A DNA stretch of 64,000 nt from Caulobacterales bacterium. Its GTDB lineage: Bacteria; Pseudomonadota; Alphaproteobacteria; Caulobacterales; Parvularculaceae. The position numbers and the translations under genes are program-made. Below, piece after piece: positions 8,628-17,900 of the stretch. The notes beneath the pieces are model-generated. The model did no database searches. It had not been told where the DNA came from and saw nothing but the letters and a program-made list of their open reading frames with translations. Each line of letters begins with the position of its first letter. The stretch's first letter is position 1. The DNA lies in the NCBI GenBank assembly GCA_020638525.1, contig JACKIL010000001.1, forward strand, positions 310,001 through 374,000. Reading direction: 5' to 3'.

Positions 8628-9200
8628 ATGGCGACGAGAAACCAGTTTCGCACCGCTCTCTTGGCGGCGAGCGCGCTCGCTGCGGCGGGGGCTGTAACGG
8701 CGGCGCACGCCGAGACCGCGCCCTATGAGGCTGCGCGGGTCGAGGTCGTCGCGCCGGTCCACCACGCGGCTGATGAGCCTGTTGCGAAGGCTGACGCCAT
8801 CAAGAAGGTCGGCATCGCCGCCGCCGCGACGGCGGCGCTCGCGGCCCTTTTCCATCTTATCGGGGCTAAACGCATCGGACGCTGGTTCCGCGCAGCCGCC
8901 CCGGTTGCGGCCAAGGCGGCTTCGGCGGTCGCAGCCGCGCCGATCGCGGCGGCGAAGGCGGTCGGTCGCGCGGCGGCCTCGCCAGTCCGTTTCGCGCTTC
9001 TGATGGCGGGTCTCGGCGTCTTCGCCCTGACGGGCTTCAGCCTTTTCGACGTCGAATGGGCGGGCGGTCTTCTTGCAGGCGGCGCGATTGTGGCGCTCGC
9101 CTGGACGGCCAGCGCGCGCACGCGCCGGGCGCTGGTCGCAATCCGCACCAAGGAAACGCGCCGCACGGAACCCGCGCCCGTTTCGGTTCAGGACAGATAG
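8628..9200 (+). CDS. exported/membrane alanine-rich hypothetical protein
   Basis: A 190-residue protein of unknown function. The start at ATG 8628 has a strong AGGAGG seven bases upstream; the in-frame ATG 24 bases earlier lacks one. The N-terminus is a clear signal peptide ending near TAAHAETAP. After it come a hydrophobic segment around residues 65-85 (AATAALAALFHLIG) and two near residues 125-165 (LLMAGLGVFALTGF, LLAGGAIVALAW). The middle is an alanine-rich run with many A-A-P and A-K-A steps, followed by a basic tail. It is probably an inner-membrane protein with periplasmic N-terminus. No homolog is recognised. Confidence 0.65.
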   Translation: MATRNQFRTALLAASALAAAGAVTAAHAETAPYEAARVEVVAPVHHAADEPVAKADAIKKVGIAAAATAALAALFHLIGAKRIGRWFRAAAPVAAKAASAVAAAPIAAAKAVGRAAASPVRFALLMAGLGVFALTGFSLFDVEWAGGLLAGGAIVALAWTASARTRRALVAIRTKETRRTEPAPVSVQDR

Positions 9201-9228
9201 GTAAAATTGTCTGCTTTAGGTTAAGGCA

Positions 9229-9246
9229 GTTTTTACCAGTAAAAAC
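9229..9246. promoter_or_regulatory. 8-2-8 perfect inverted repeat
   Basis: GTTTTTAC-CA-GTAAAAAC, 28 bases after the upstream stop codon, in an AT-rich island within a GC-rich region. It could be a repressor operator, or a stem followed by AATT. The 18-base palindrome is too regular to ignore, but it matches no regulator that I can name. Confidence 0.4.
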
Positions 9247-9388
9247 AATTCATTACGGCGATATCTTCCAAATGTGGCCGCATTCTCGCCGCATTCTGGA
9301 GGCATCTTTCGAACTGTCGACGGCCTGCACTGAAACGCAGCGCCCGTTCCTGAAAGGCTCTAACTCCCCTCAACGCACCCCAACGGTT

Positions 9389-9416
9389 CGCCGCGCTTGT
9401 CCCCCCAAGCGCGGCG
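9389..9416 (+). terminator. strong 11-bp hairpin, possible terminator
   Basis: CGCCGCGCTTG (9389-9399) pairs perfectly with CAAGCGCGGCG (9406-9416) across a six-base loop. ATCTGTTTT follows. The stem is strong but the T-run is interrupted, so it may terminate transcription from the upstream gene or act as a structural RNA element. Confidence 0.5.
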
Positions 9417-9533
9417 ATCTGTTTTCGGGCCCGGAATCCGGCGGCAGGAGGATGGAAGAGCGCCCGTTTGGCCCGCCGCTTGCGAGGGATGCCTGAGCTG
9501 TCTCACTTCTGAGCGGCGCTCCTGTAGACCTCG

Positions 9534-9558
9534 CCCCGCGAAAGCGGGGTTTTCTTTT
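9534..9558 (+). terminator. rho-independent terminator upstream of rpe
   Basis: CCCCGC-GAAA-GCGGGG followed directly by TTTTCTTTT: a GNRA tetraloop hairpin with a T-rich tail, the textbook form. It lies 58 bases before rpe and 334 bases after the upstream gene, so it ends a transcript covering the gap. Confidence 0.8.
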
Positions 9559-9615
9559 GTTCACACCCCTCGAGTGCTGTTGCGCGTGCGCGCCGCATCA
9601 CGATAGGTGTTTTTG

Positions 9616-10278
9616 ATGGCGTCCGTCCGCATTGCTCCATCCATTCTGTCCGCTGACTTCGCCCGTTTGGGCGAAGAAGTCGCTGCGATAACGGCGGCTG
9701 GCGCGGACTTCATCCATGTCGACGTGATGGACGGTCATTTCGTGCCCAACCTCACCATCGGCCCGCTCGTGGTGAAGGCGATCAGGGGCGCGAGCAAGCT
9801 GCCCTTCGACGTGCATCTGATGATCTCGCCGGTCGACCCCTATATCGACGAATTCGCCGCCGCCGGGGCCGATATTCTGACGGTTCATCCGGAAGCGGGC
9901 CCGCACCTTCACCGCACGATCCAGCGCATCCGCGCGGCGGGCGTGAAAGCGGGCGTCGCGCTCAATCCGGCGACGCCCGTCGCTGCTGTTCTCGAAGTAC
10001 TGGGCGACATCGATCTCGTGCTCGTCATGAGCGTCAATCCCGGCTTTGGCGGACAGAGCTTCATCACCTCCCAGCTTCGCAAGATCGAGATTTTGCGCGC
10101 GGCGATCGACAAGAGCGGGCGCGACATCATGCTTGAGGTCGATGGCGGCGTGAACGCCGAGACGGCGCCGGCCGTCATTCGCGCCGGCGCGGATGTTCTC
10201 GTCGCAGGGTCGGCGGTCTTCAAAGGCGATCCGGCGCGCTACGCCGCGAACATCGCCGCCATTCGCGGGGGCGCGTAG
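9616..10278 (+). CDS. rpe: ribulose-phosphate 3-epimerase Rpe
   Basis: A 220-residue TIM-barrel metal enzyme that interconverts ribulose 5-phosphate and xylulose 5-phosphate in the pentose phosphate pathway. The family blocks are all present: IAPSILSADFARLGEE, HVDVMDGHFVPNLTIGP (metal-binding His and catalytic Asp), HLMI, SVNPGFGGQSFI and the phosphate-binding DGGVN. The start is ATG 9616, giving the usual MASVRIAPS opening; an upstream GTG adds only three residues. The heparinase-like gene follows after three bases, so both are likely on one mRNA. Confidence 0.95.
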   Translation: MASVRIAPSILSADFARLGEEVAAITAAGADFIHVDVMDGHFVPNLTIGPLVVKAIRGASKLPFDVHLMISPVDPYIDEFAAAGADILTVHPEAGPHLHRTIQRIRAAGVKAGVALNPATPVAAVLEVLGDIDLVLVMSVNPGFGGQSFITSQLRKIEILRAAIDKSGRDIMLEVDGGVNAETAPAVIRAGADVLVAGSAVFKGDPARYAANIAAIRGGA

Positions 10279-10281
10279 TTC

Positions 10282-11961
10282 ATGGCCGCAGGGGAACGCG
10301 CGCGTCAGTCGCGCTCGGTCGTGCAGGATGTCGTCAGCAAGGTGCAGCGCGCCTGGGGCGAGAGCCCGTTCTATCAGGCGCAGCTCAAAGGACCGGCGCC
10401 CGACCGGCTGATCTTTCTTCCCGTTGATCCGCGTACGCCCGATCGCGCGCTCGGCGAGGCCGTGCTGAAAGGCCGCCTCACCATCGGCGCCAACACGATC
10501 GACTGCGAAGGCGAACTTGAAAAGGTCTGGGATCTCGCGGCGCCCGGAAGCCAGCTCTATTCCTTCCTCCACGAGTTCTCATGGCTTCGGCATATCGATG
10601 CTCTGGGCGAAAGCTCGGCGGCGCCAGCGCGCGCGCTGACGCGCGCCTGGCTCAATCGTTTCGAGCGGTGGTCGCCGGAAGCCTGGGAGCCGTTCCTTGC
10701 TGGTGAAAGGCTTGCGCAGCTTTGCTGCCACAGTCCGCTTCTCCTGCGCGGCGCTGATGCGCTCTGGCGCAGCCGGCTTCTTACATCGATGGCGCGGCAA
10801 ACGCGCCATCTTGCGCGCGCAAGCCATCGCGCGGCGACTGGCTATGAGCGGCTGATGACAGCGCTCGGTCTTTCGCTCGCAAGTCTGTGCCTGCCGGGCT
10901 GCGCTGAAGAGACGGAACGCGGGCTCGAGCTTCTTCGCCGCGAACTGCGCCTGCAGATCAGACCCGATGGCGGGCATGTCAGCCGCAATCCTTCGCAGCA
11001 GCTTTCGATCGTGCTGCGCCTGCAGATGGTGATGAAAGCCCTTGAAGCGCGGCGCCTTCAGGTTCCCGCCTTCATCAAGCACACGATCGGACGCGCAGCC
11101 GCGAACGTTCAGTTCTTCCGCGCCGGCGATGGCCGCCTCGCGGTCTTCAATGGCGGTTATGAGGATGACAGCAGGGCGGTGCTCGCGGCTTTGCAATCGG
11201 TTGATCCGGACGGTGCGCCGACAGCTTTCGCACGCCAGACCGGCTTCCAGCGGCTCGAAGCGGCCCGCGCCGTCGTCATCGCCGATGTGAGCGCATTTCC
11301 GGCTTCAGGGCGGTATGAAAGCGCCGGTTCGTTCCATTTCTCCTCCGGGCGCAGCCGGATTGTCGTGAATTGCGGCAGCGGCGCGCATTTGCCGGGCGAC
11401 TGGGCGCGCGTCCTTTGCCAGGCGGCGGCGCATTCGACCCTTTCAGCCGAAGCGCCGAGCGCAGCCCTCGGGGCGGGCGGCAGCGCGACGCACCGCCGCG
11501 CGGAAGACGCGCGGGGCCAGCTCCTCGAGATTGACCGCGCCTTTGGCGAGGAAGGCCGCGAGGGGCCGAGATTCCTCCGCCGGCTGTTCCTGTCGATCAG
11601 CGGCGATGACCTTCGCGGGGAGGACCGGTTTGTCGACCTCCCTTCCGCGATCGCCGGAAGCTGGCGCCTTAGGTTCCACCTCCATCCGGGCGTCAGGGCC
11701 TCGCTGGCGCGCGACGGCAAGTCCGTCATTTTGGCGCTGCCGAACCGGGAGGGATGGCGTTTCCGCGCCAATGCGCCGTCCTTGCGCATCGAAAAGAGCA
11801 TTTATTGCGGCGAGGGCGGGCTTCCCGTCGCGACGGAACAGATCGTTCTTGGCCCTTCCGGCTTGGAAGCGAGGGAAAGCGGCGATATGGTTATCAAGTG
11901 GGCGTTCCGGAGAGTTGACGCCGTGGGGGCGGGCGACAGCAAGACTAGCGCCGGAAGTTGA
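10282..11961 (+). CDS. heparinase II/III family protein
   Basis: A 559-residue protein of the alphaproteobacterial heparinase II/III-like family, usually encoded close to purH. The N-terminal half is an alpha-helical toroid (HEFSWLRHIDALG, helices with repeated Trp/Leu), and the C-terminal part is a beta-rich sandwich (SGRSRIVVNCGSG, HSTLSAEAPS, DGKSVILALPNREGWRF). The His of AAAHSTLS matches the family's conserved active-site region. The natural substrate in these bacteria is unknown and may be an endogenous uronate-containing glycan. No signal peptide is seen at the chosen start. It follows rpe by three bases and overlaps the reading space of the following dehydratase gene. Confidence 0.8.
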   Translation: MAAGERARQSRSVVQDVVSKVQRAWGESPFYQAQLKGPAPDRLIFLPVDPRTPDRALGEAVLKGRLTIGANTIDCEGELEKVWDLAAPGSQLYSFLHEFSWLRHIDALGESSAAPARALTRAWLNRFERWSPEAWEPFLAGERLAQLCCHSPLLLRGADALWRSRLLTSMARQTRHLARASHRAATGYERLMTALGLSLASLCLPGCAEETERGLELLRRELRLQIRPDGGHVSRNPSQQLSIVLRLQMVMKALEARRLQVPAFIKHTIGRAAANVQFFRAGDGRLAVFNGGYEDDSRAVLAALQSVDPDGAPTAFARQTGFQRLEAARAVVIADVSAFPASGRYESAGSFHFSSGRSRIVVNCGSGAHLPGDWARVLCQAAAHSTLSAEAPSAALGAGGSATHRRAEDARGQLLEIDRAFGEEGREGPRFLRRLFLSISGDDLRGEDRFVDLPSAIAGSWRLRFHLHPGVRASLARDGKSVILALPNREGWRFRANAPSLRIEKSIYCGEGGLPVATEQIVLGPSGLEARESGDMVIKWAFRRVDAVGAGDSKTSAGS

Positions 11962-11972
11962 GGGGGCTGCCA

Positions 11973-13184
<1,212 letters not shown>

Positions 13185-13306
13185 AGCCCGCCGATTTGTT
13201 AGACCCCGGAAAGCCCCCTGCGTGCGGGCTTTCGTCTCCATTGCATTGGGGCGGGCAGGCGACTAAGCAACCCTCATCATTTCCATTCCGGTGAGGAGAA
13301 TCCCCC

Positions 13307-14890
13307 ATGTCCCAGCCGAGCCCGGTCCGGCGCGCGCTTCTATCCGTTTCCGACAAAGCAGGCGTTGAAGCCTTCGCGAAGCGGCTCGCAGGCGCGGGCG
13401 TCGAACTCGTCTCGACCGGCGGCACGGCGAAGCTCCTGCGCGGCGCGGGGCTTAACGTCCGCGATGTTTCGGAACTGACGGGCTTTCCGGAGATGATGGA
13501 CGGGCGCGTGAAGACGCTGCACCCAAAAGTCCATGGCGGGCTCCTCGCGCTGCGCGACAATAAAGAGCATGTCGGCGCGATGAAGGCGCATGACATTCCG
13601 GAGATCGATCTTCTCGTCGTCAATCTCTACCCGTTCGAAGCGACGGTCGCTAAAGGCGCCGATTACGACGAGTGCGTCGAGAATATCGATATTGGCGGGC
13701 CCGCCATGATCCGCGCGGCTGCGAAAAACCATGCTTTCGTCGGCGTCGTCACCGAGCCGGCCGATTATGATGCGGTGGCGGATGAAATTGAGAAAGCGGG
13801 CGGGCTTTCGCTGGAGCTTAAGCGCACGCTCGCCGCGCGCGCCTATGCGCGCACGGCCGCTTACGATGCAGCAATCTCTTCATGGTTCGCGCGCGAGCTT
13901 GGCGACGAGTATCCGCGCACGCTCGCCTTCGCCGGAACGCTGCGCCAGTCGCTGCGCTATGGCGAGAACCCGCACCAGTCGGCGGCGTTCTACGTCACGG
14001 GCGACAGGCGCCCGGGCGTCGCAAGCGCGCGGCAAATACAGGGTAAGGAGCTTTCCTACAACAATCTGAACGATACGGATGCGGCCTATGAATGCGTCGC
14101 AGAGCTCGGCGCCGAAAAGCCCGCTGTCGCAATTATCAAGCACGCCAACCCTTGTGGCGTCGCCATCGGCGCGAGCCTGGAAGAAGCTTATCTGAAAGCG
14201 CTCAAATGCGATCCCGTTTCGGCCTTTGGCGGCGTCATTGCGCTCAACAGCAAGCTCGACCGCGCGACGGCGGAGAAGATCGTCGAAATTTTCACCGAAG
14301 TCATCATCGCGCCGGATGCTGATGAAGAAGCGCTCGCCCTGCTCGCGCCGAAGAAGAACGTGCGCGTGCTCCTTGCCGGCGGGCTGCCCGATCCGGCGGC
14401 GGCGGGGCGCTATGTCAAACCAGTCGCCGGGGGCTTCCTCGTCCAGTCGCGCGATAATGGCGTCATCACGAAAGCCGACCTCAAAATCGTAACGAAGCGC
14501 CAGCCGAGCGAGGCGGAGCTTCGCGACATGCTCTTCGCCTTCAAAGTCGCAAAGCATGTGAAGTCGAACGCAATCGTCTATGCGAAAGACAATGCGACGG
14601 TCGGCATTGGCGCAGGGCAAATGAGCCGCGTCGACTCAAGCCGCATCGCCGCGCGCAAATCCGCCGATGCGGCGGATGCCGCGGGCGAAGCCCAGCCGCT
14701 CGCGATTGGCTCTGTCGTCGCGTCGGATGCGTTCTTTCCGTTTCCGGACGGGTTGCTCGCAGCGGCCGAAGCTGGTGCGACAGCGGTCATCCAGCCGGGC
14801 GGCTCAATCCGCGACGAAGACGTCATCAAGGCCGCGGACGATGCCGGTCTCGCCATGGCGTTCACCGGCATGCGCCATTTCAGGCATTAA
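13307..14890 (+). CDS. purH: bifunctional AICAR transformylase/IMP cyclohydrolase PurH
   Basis: A 527-residue enzyme carrying out the last two steps of IMP synthesis, taking a formyl group from 10-formyl-THF made by FolD. The N-terminal ~200 residues are the IMP cyclohydrolase MGS-like domain (SVSDKAGVEAFAKRL, STGGTAKLL, KTLHPKVHGG). The transformylase domain contains YGENPHQSAAFY and the catalytic Lys-His in AIIKHANPCG. The C-terminus carries GQMSRVDSSRIA and the terminal GMRHFRH typical of the family. It is preceded by GGTGAGGAG and separated from the dehydratase by 122 bases, so it may have its own promoter. Confidence 0.97.
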   Translation: MSQPSPVRRALLSVSDKAGVEAFAKRLAGAGVELVSTGGTAKLLRGAGLNVRDVSELTGFPEMMDGRVKTLHPKVHGGLLALRDNKEHVGAMKAHDIPEIDLLVVNLYPFEATVAKGADYDECVENIDIGGPAMIRAAAKNHAFVGVVTEPADYDAVADEIEKAGGLSLELKRTLAARAYARTAAYDAAISSWFARELGDEYPRTLAFAGTLRQSLRYGENPHQSAAFYVTGDRRPGVASARQIQGKELSYNNLNDTDAAYECVAELGAEKPAVAIIKHANPCGVAIGASLEEAYLKALKCDPVSAFGGVIALNSKLDRATAEKIVEIFTEVIIAPDADEEALALLAPKKNVRVLLAGGLPDPAAAGRYVKPVAGGFLVQSRDNGVITKADLKIVTKRQPSEAELRDMLFAFKVAKHVKSNAIVYAKDNATVGIGAGQMSRVDSSRIAARKSADAADAAGEAQPLAIGSVVASDAFFPFPDGLLAAAEAGATAVIQPGGSIRDEDVIKAADDAGLAMAFTGMRHFRH

Positions 14891-14922
14891 AAAAGCAGGC
14901 GCGAAAGGTAATTCGCGCCTGC
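14889..14922 (-). terminator. shared terminator between purH and the glutamate dehydrogenase gene
   Basis: An 11-bp perfect stem GCAGGCGCGAA/TTCGCGCCTGC (14895-14905 with 14912-14922) and a six-base loop. On the minus strand the stem is directly followed by six T residues, terminating the dehydrogenase gene. On the plus strand the T-run lies further off (ATTTTT at 14933-14938), so it may also stop purH transcripts. Confidence 0.85.
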
Positions 14923-14954
14923 CCTGAATGAAATTTTTCGTCGGTTTTCTTGCG

Positions 14955-17900
14955 TCAAACGCCGGCAAGGCGATCCGAAATATCGGAGAGCTTTTTCGAC
15001 AGCAGCGACAGCTTGGCGACCGTCACGCCTGAGGCGAGCTCGATCTCGGAGACGAAGCGCGCATAGCCGTCGATCGCGGTCTCGCTGTTCGTGCGCCAAC
15101 GCTTCATCAGCTCGTCGAGCCAGCCAGCCGCGCGCGTCTTCGGCTCCGATCCTGCGAAGGCGATGACATTGGCGGCGAGCGCGCGTTGCCGCGCCGACAG
15201 GTCCTCGATGAGGCGTTGCGCGGCTAGGCGATCGAAATGCTCCGTCATCGGCGTAATCTTCACATGCTCGCGCGCCGTGTCGATTTCGAAAGCGCGGCCG
15301 ACCGCGAAGAAGACGCCGCCCGCAGCTTCGCTCGTCCAGCCGGTCTGGCGGGCGAGATTAACGACATCGAAAGCGCGCTCAAGGTCCGGCATTTTGGCGG
15401 CTGCTTCGGCGAGCTCTTCAGGCGCGCCGTCCTTGCGCCATTTGGCGGCGCGCGCTTTCAGGGCTTTGGCTGCGTTCGCCGGCAGGATTGACGGCAGCGC
15501 CGCCGCAAAATCGGCGAGAGGCGTTGCATATTCCTCGATAACGCTTTTGAGGCCGCCGCGCTCCAGAAGCGCGCTCGCCTGCGGATCGGTCGCGATGCGA
15601 TACATCTGTTCGCGGAGAAGATCGGCCGCGGTGTTGTAGAGCGCATTCTGCAGCGACGCCGGCGCCTTGTTGTCGAGCGCGTCGACCGCATGAGCGAAGT
15701 CGCCGAGATTGAGCGTGCGGCGCGCAGCTTCATAGGCGAGCGCGACTGTCGCGGCATCAGCGCCCGTCACGTCAATAACGCGCATCGGGAAGCTCGGCCC
15801 GCACGTATCGACGATTTCATTGGAGATGCGTGTTGCGATGATCTCGCGCCGCAGGCGGTGCTTGACGAGCGAATGCTTGAAGCGGTGGAGCGGTTCGGGG
15901 AAATAGCCGAACAGTTCGCTTTCGAGGAGCGGATCATCGGGCGCCGTCGATTCAACGAGCGCTTCGAAGAGCCACATTTTCGAATAGGCGAGAAGAATGG
16001 CGAGTTCCGGGCGCGTGAGGCCAAGCCCGCGCGCGCGGAGGTTCGCAATGCCCTCATTGTCAGGCAGGCCCTCGAGAACGCGGTCAAGACGCCCGTCGCG
16101 TTCGAACGCCGCGATCAGACGCGCCTGACCGTCGAGATCGGCCCTCGCAGTCGCCTCCATCATGGAGAGGGCGCGCGTCTGCGCGTAGTTGTGCAGGAGC
16201 ACGTGAGACGCGACATCTTCGGTCATCGACGCGAGCAGGGGATTTCGCTCTTCGCGTTTGAGGTCGCCATGCTCGATCGCGTCGGCGAGAAGGATCTTGA
16301 TGTTCACTTCGTGGTCGGAGGAATCGACGCCCGCCGAATTGTCGATCGCATCGGTGTTGAGGCGGCCGCCTGCGCGCGCGAACTCGATGCGCGCTTTCTG
16401 AGTAAGGCCGAGATTGGCGCCTTCGCCGATTACCTTGACGCGAAGATCGTCCGCATTGATGCGCAGCGCATCCGTCGCGCGGTCGCCGACATCCGTGTTG
16501 TCTTCAGAGGAAGCCTTCACATAGGTGCCGATGCCGCCGAACCAGAGGAGTTCGACCGGCGATGCGAGGATGGCGCGGATAAGTTCGGCAGGAGTCGCTT
16601 TGTCGAACTTGACGCCGAGCGCCGTCTTGATCTCAGGCGTGAGGCTGATCGACTTGGCGCTGCGCGGGAATACGCCGCCGCCTTTTGAAATCAGCTTTTT
16701 GTCATAGTCCTGCCAGGATGACCGCGGCAGGTCGAACATGCGCTTGCGCTCTTCCCACGAACTCGCGGTGTCGGGATCCGGATCGATGAAGATGTCGCGA
16801 TGGTCGAAGGCGGCGATGAGGCGGATCTGCTTCGACAGCAGCATGCCATTGCCGAAAACGTCGCCCGACATGTCGCCGATGCCGGCGACCGTGAAGGGCT
16901 CTTCCTGAATGTCCTTGCCCAATTCGCGGAAGTGGCGCTTGACCGCTTCCCAGCCGCCGCGCGCGGTGATGCCCATCACCTTGTGGTCATAGCCGGCCGA
17001 GCCGCCGGACGCGAAGGCGTCGCCGAGCCAGAAGCCATATTCAGCCGCGATGGCGTTCGCCGTGTCTGAGAAGGTCGCCGTACCCTTGTCGGCGGCGACG
17101 ACGAGATAGGGGTCGGATTCGTCCCAATGGACGAGGTTCTGCGGCGCGACGACCTTGCCGCCGACAATATTGTCGGTGAGGTCGAGCAGCCCACGGATGA
17201 ATTGCTTGTAGGCTTCGCGGCCTTCTTCGAAAATCGCCGCGCGGTCGCCGCCAGCCGGCAATTGCTTCGGATAGAAGCCGCCTTTCGAACCTGTCGGTAC
17301 GATCACCGCGTTCTTCACGCGCTGCGCTTTGACGAGGCCAAGCACTTCCGTGCGATAGTCTTCCCGGCGATCGGACCAGCGAAGGCCGCCGCGCGCGACC
17401 GGCCCGAAACGAAGGTGCACGCCGTCGACGCGCGGACCCGAAACGAAGATTTCGCGATAGGGCCTCGGCTCCGGCAGGTTGTCGATGAGGCTTGAATTGA
17501 TCTTGAACGAGATGCGCGGCTTGAGGCCCCCATCCTCTGCACGCTGATAATAGTTCGTGCGCAGCATGGCCCCGAAGAGGTTGAGATAACGCCGCATGAT
17601 GCGGTCTTCGTCGAGGCTTTCAACGCTCTCGAGGCTGGCGAGAACTTTCTCCTCCGCCTTCGCGACCTCGGCGAGGCGTTTGTCCGGGTCTTTCTGGCCG
17701 GCCGGGTTGAAGCGCGCATGGAAGACGGCGATGAGCTGGCGCGCGATCTCCGGATGTTTCGAAAGCGCTTCCTCGATATATTTCTGTGAGAACTGGAATC
17801 CGGCCTGCAGGTGATATTTCGCGCCTGCGCGCAGCACCCATGCTTCGCGCCAGTTAAGCCCTGCATTGACGACGAGCGCGTTGAAGCCGTCATCCTCGCA

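Larger units (their letters stand above)
9201..9615. other. gene-free gap with three inverted repeats before rpe
   Basis: A 415-base stretch without a convincing gene. It holds a perfect 8-2-8 dyad (9229-9246), a perfect 11-bp hairpin (9389-9416) and a terminator (9534-9558). The small open frames here lack ribosome sites and plausible protein composition. A short transcript between the dyad and the terminator, that is a small RNA or the long leader of rpe, would explain the structure, but nothing proves it. Confidence 0.5.

Noticed and set aside
7286..8653. 455-codon minus-strand frame opposite DUF167 and folD
   Set aside because: It spans two well-supported genes on the other strand and has no recognisable domain.
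10193..10411. 72-codon plus-strand frame across the rpe/heparinase junction
   Set aside because: Overlaps two real genes in another frame, with Arg/Ser-rich shadow composition.
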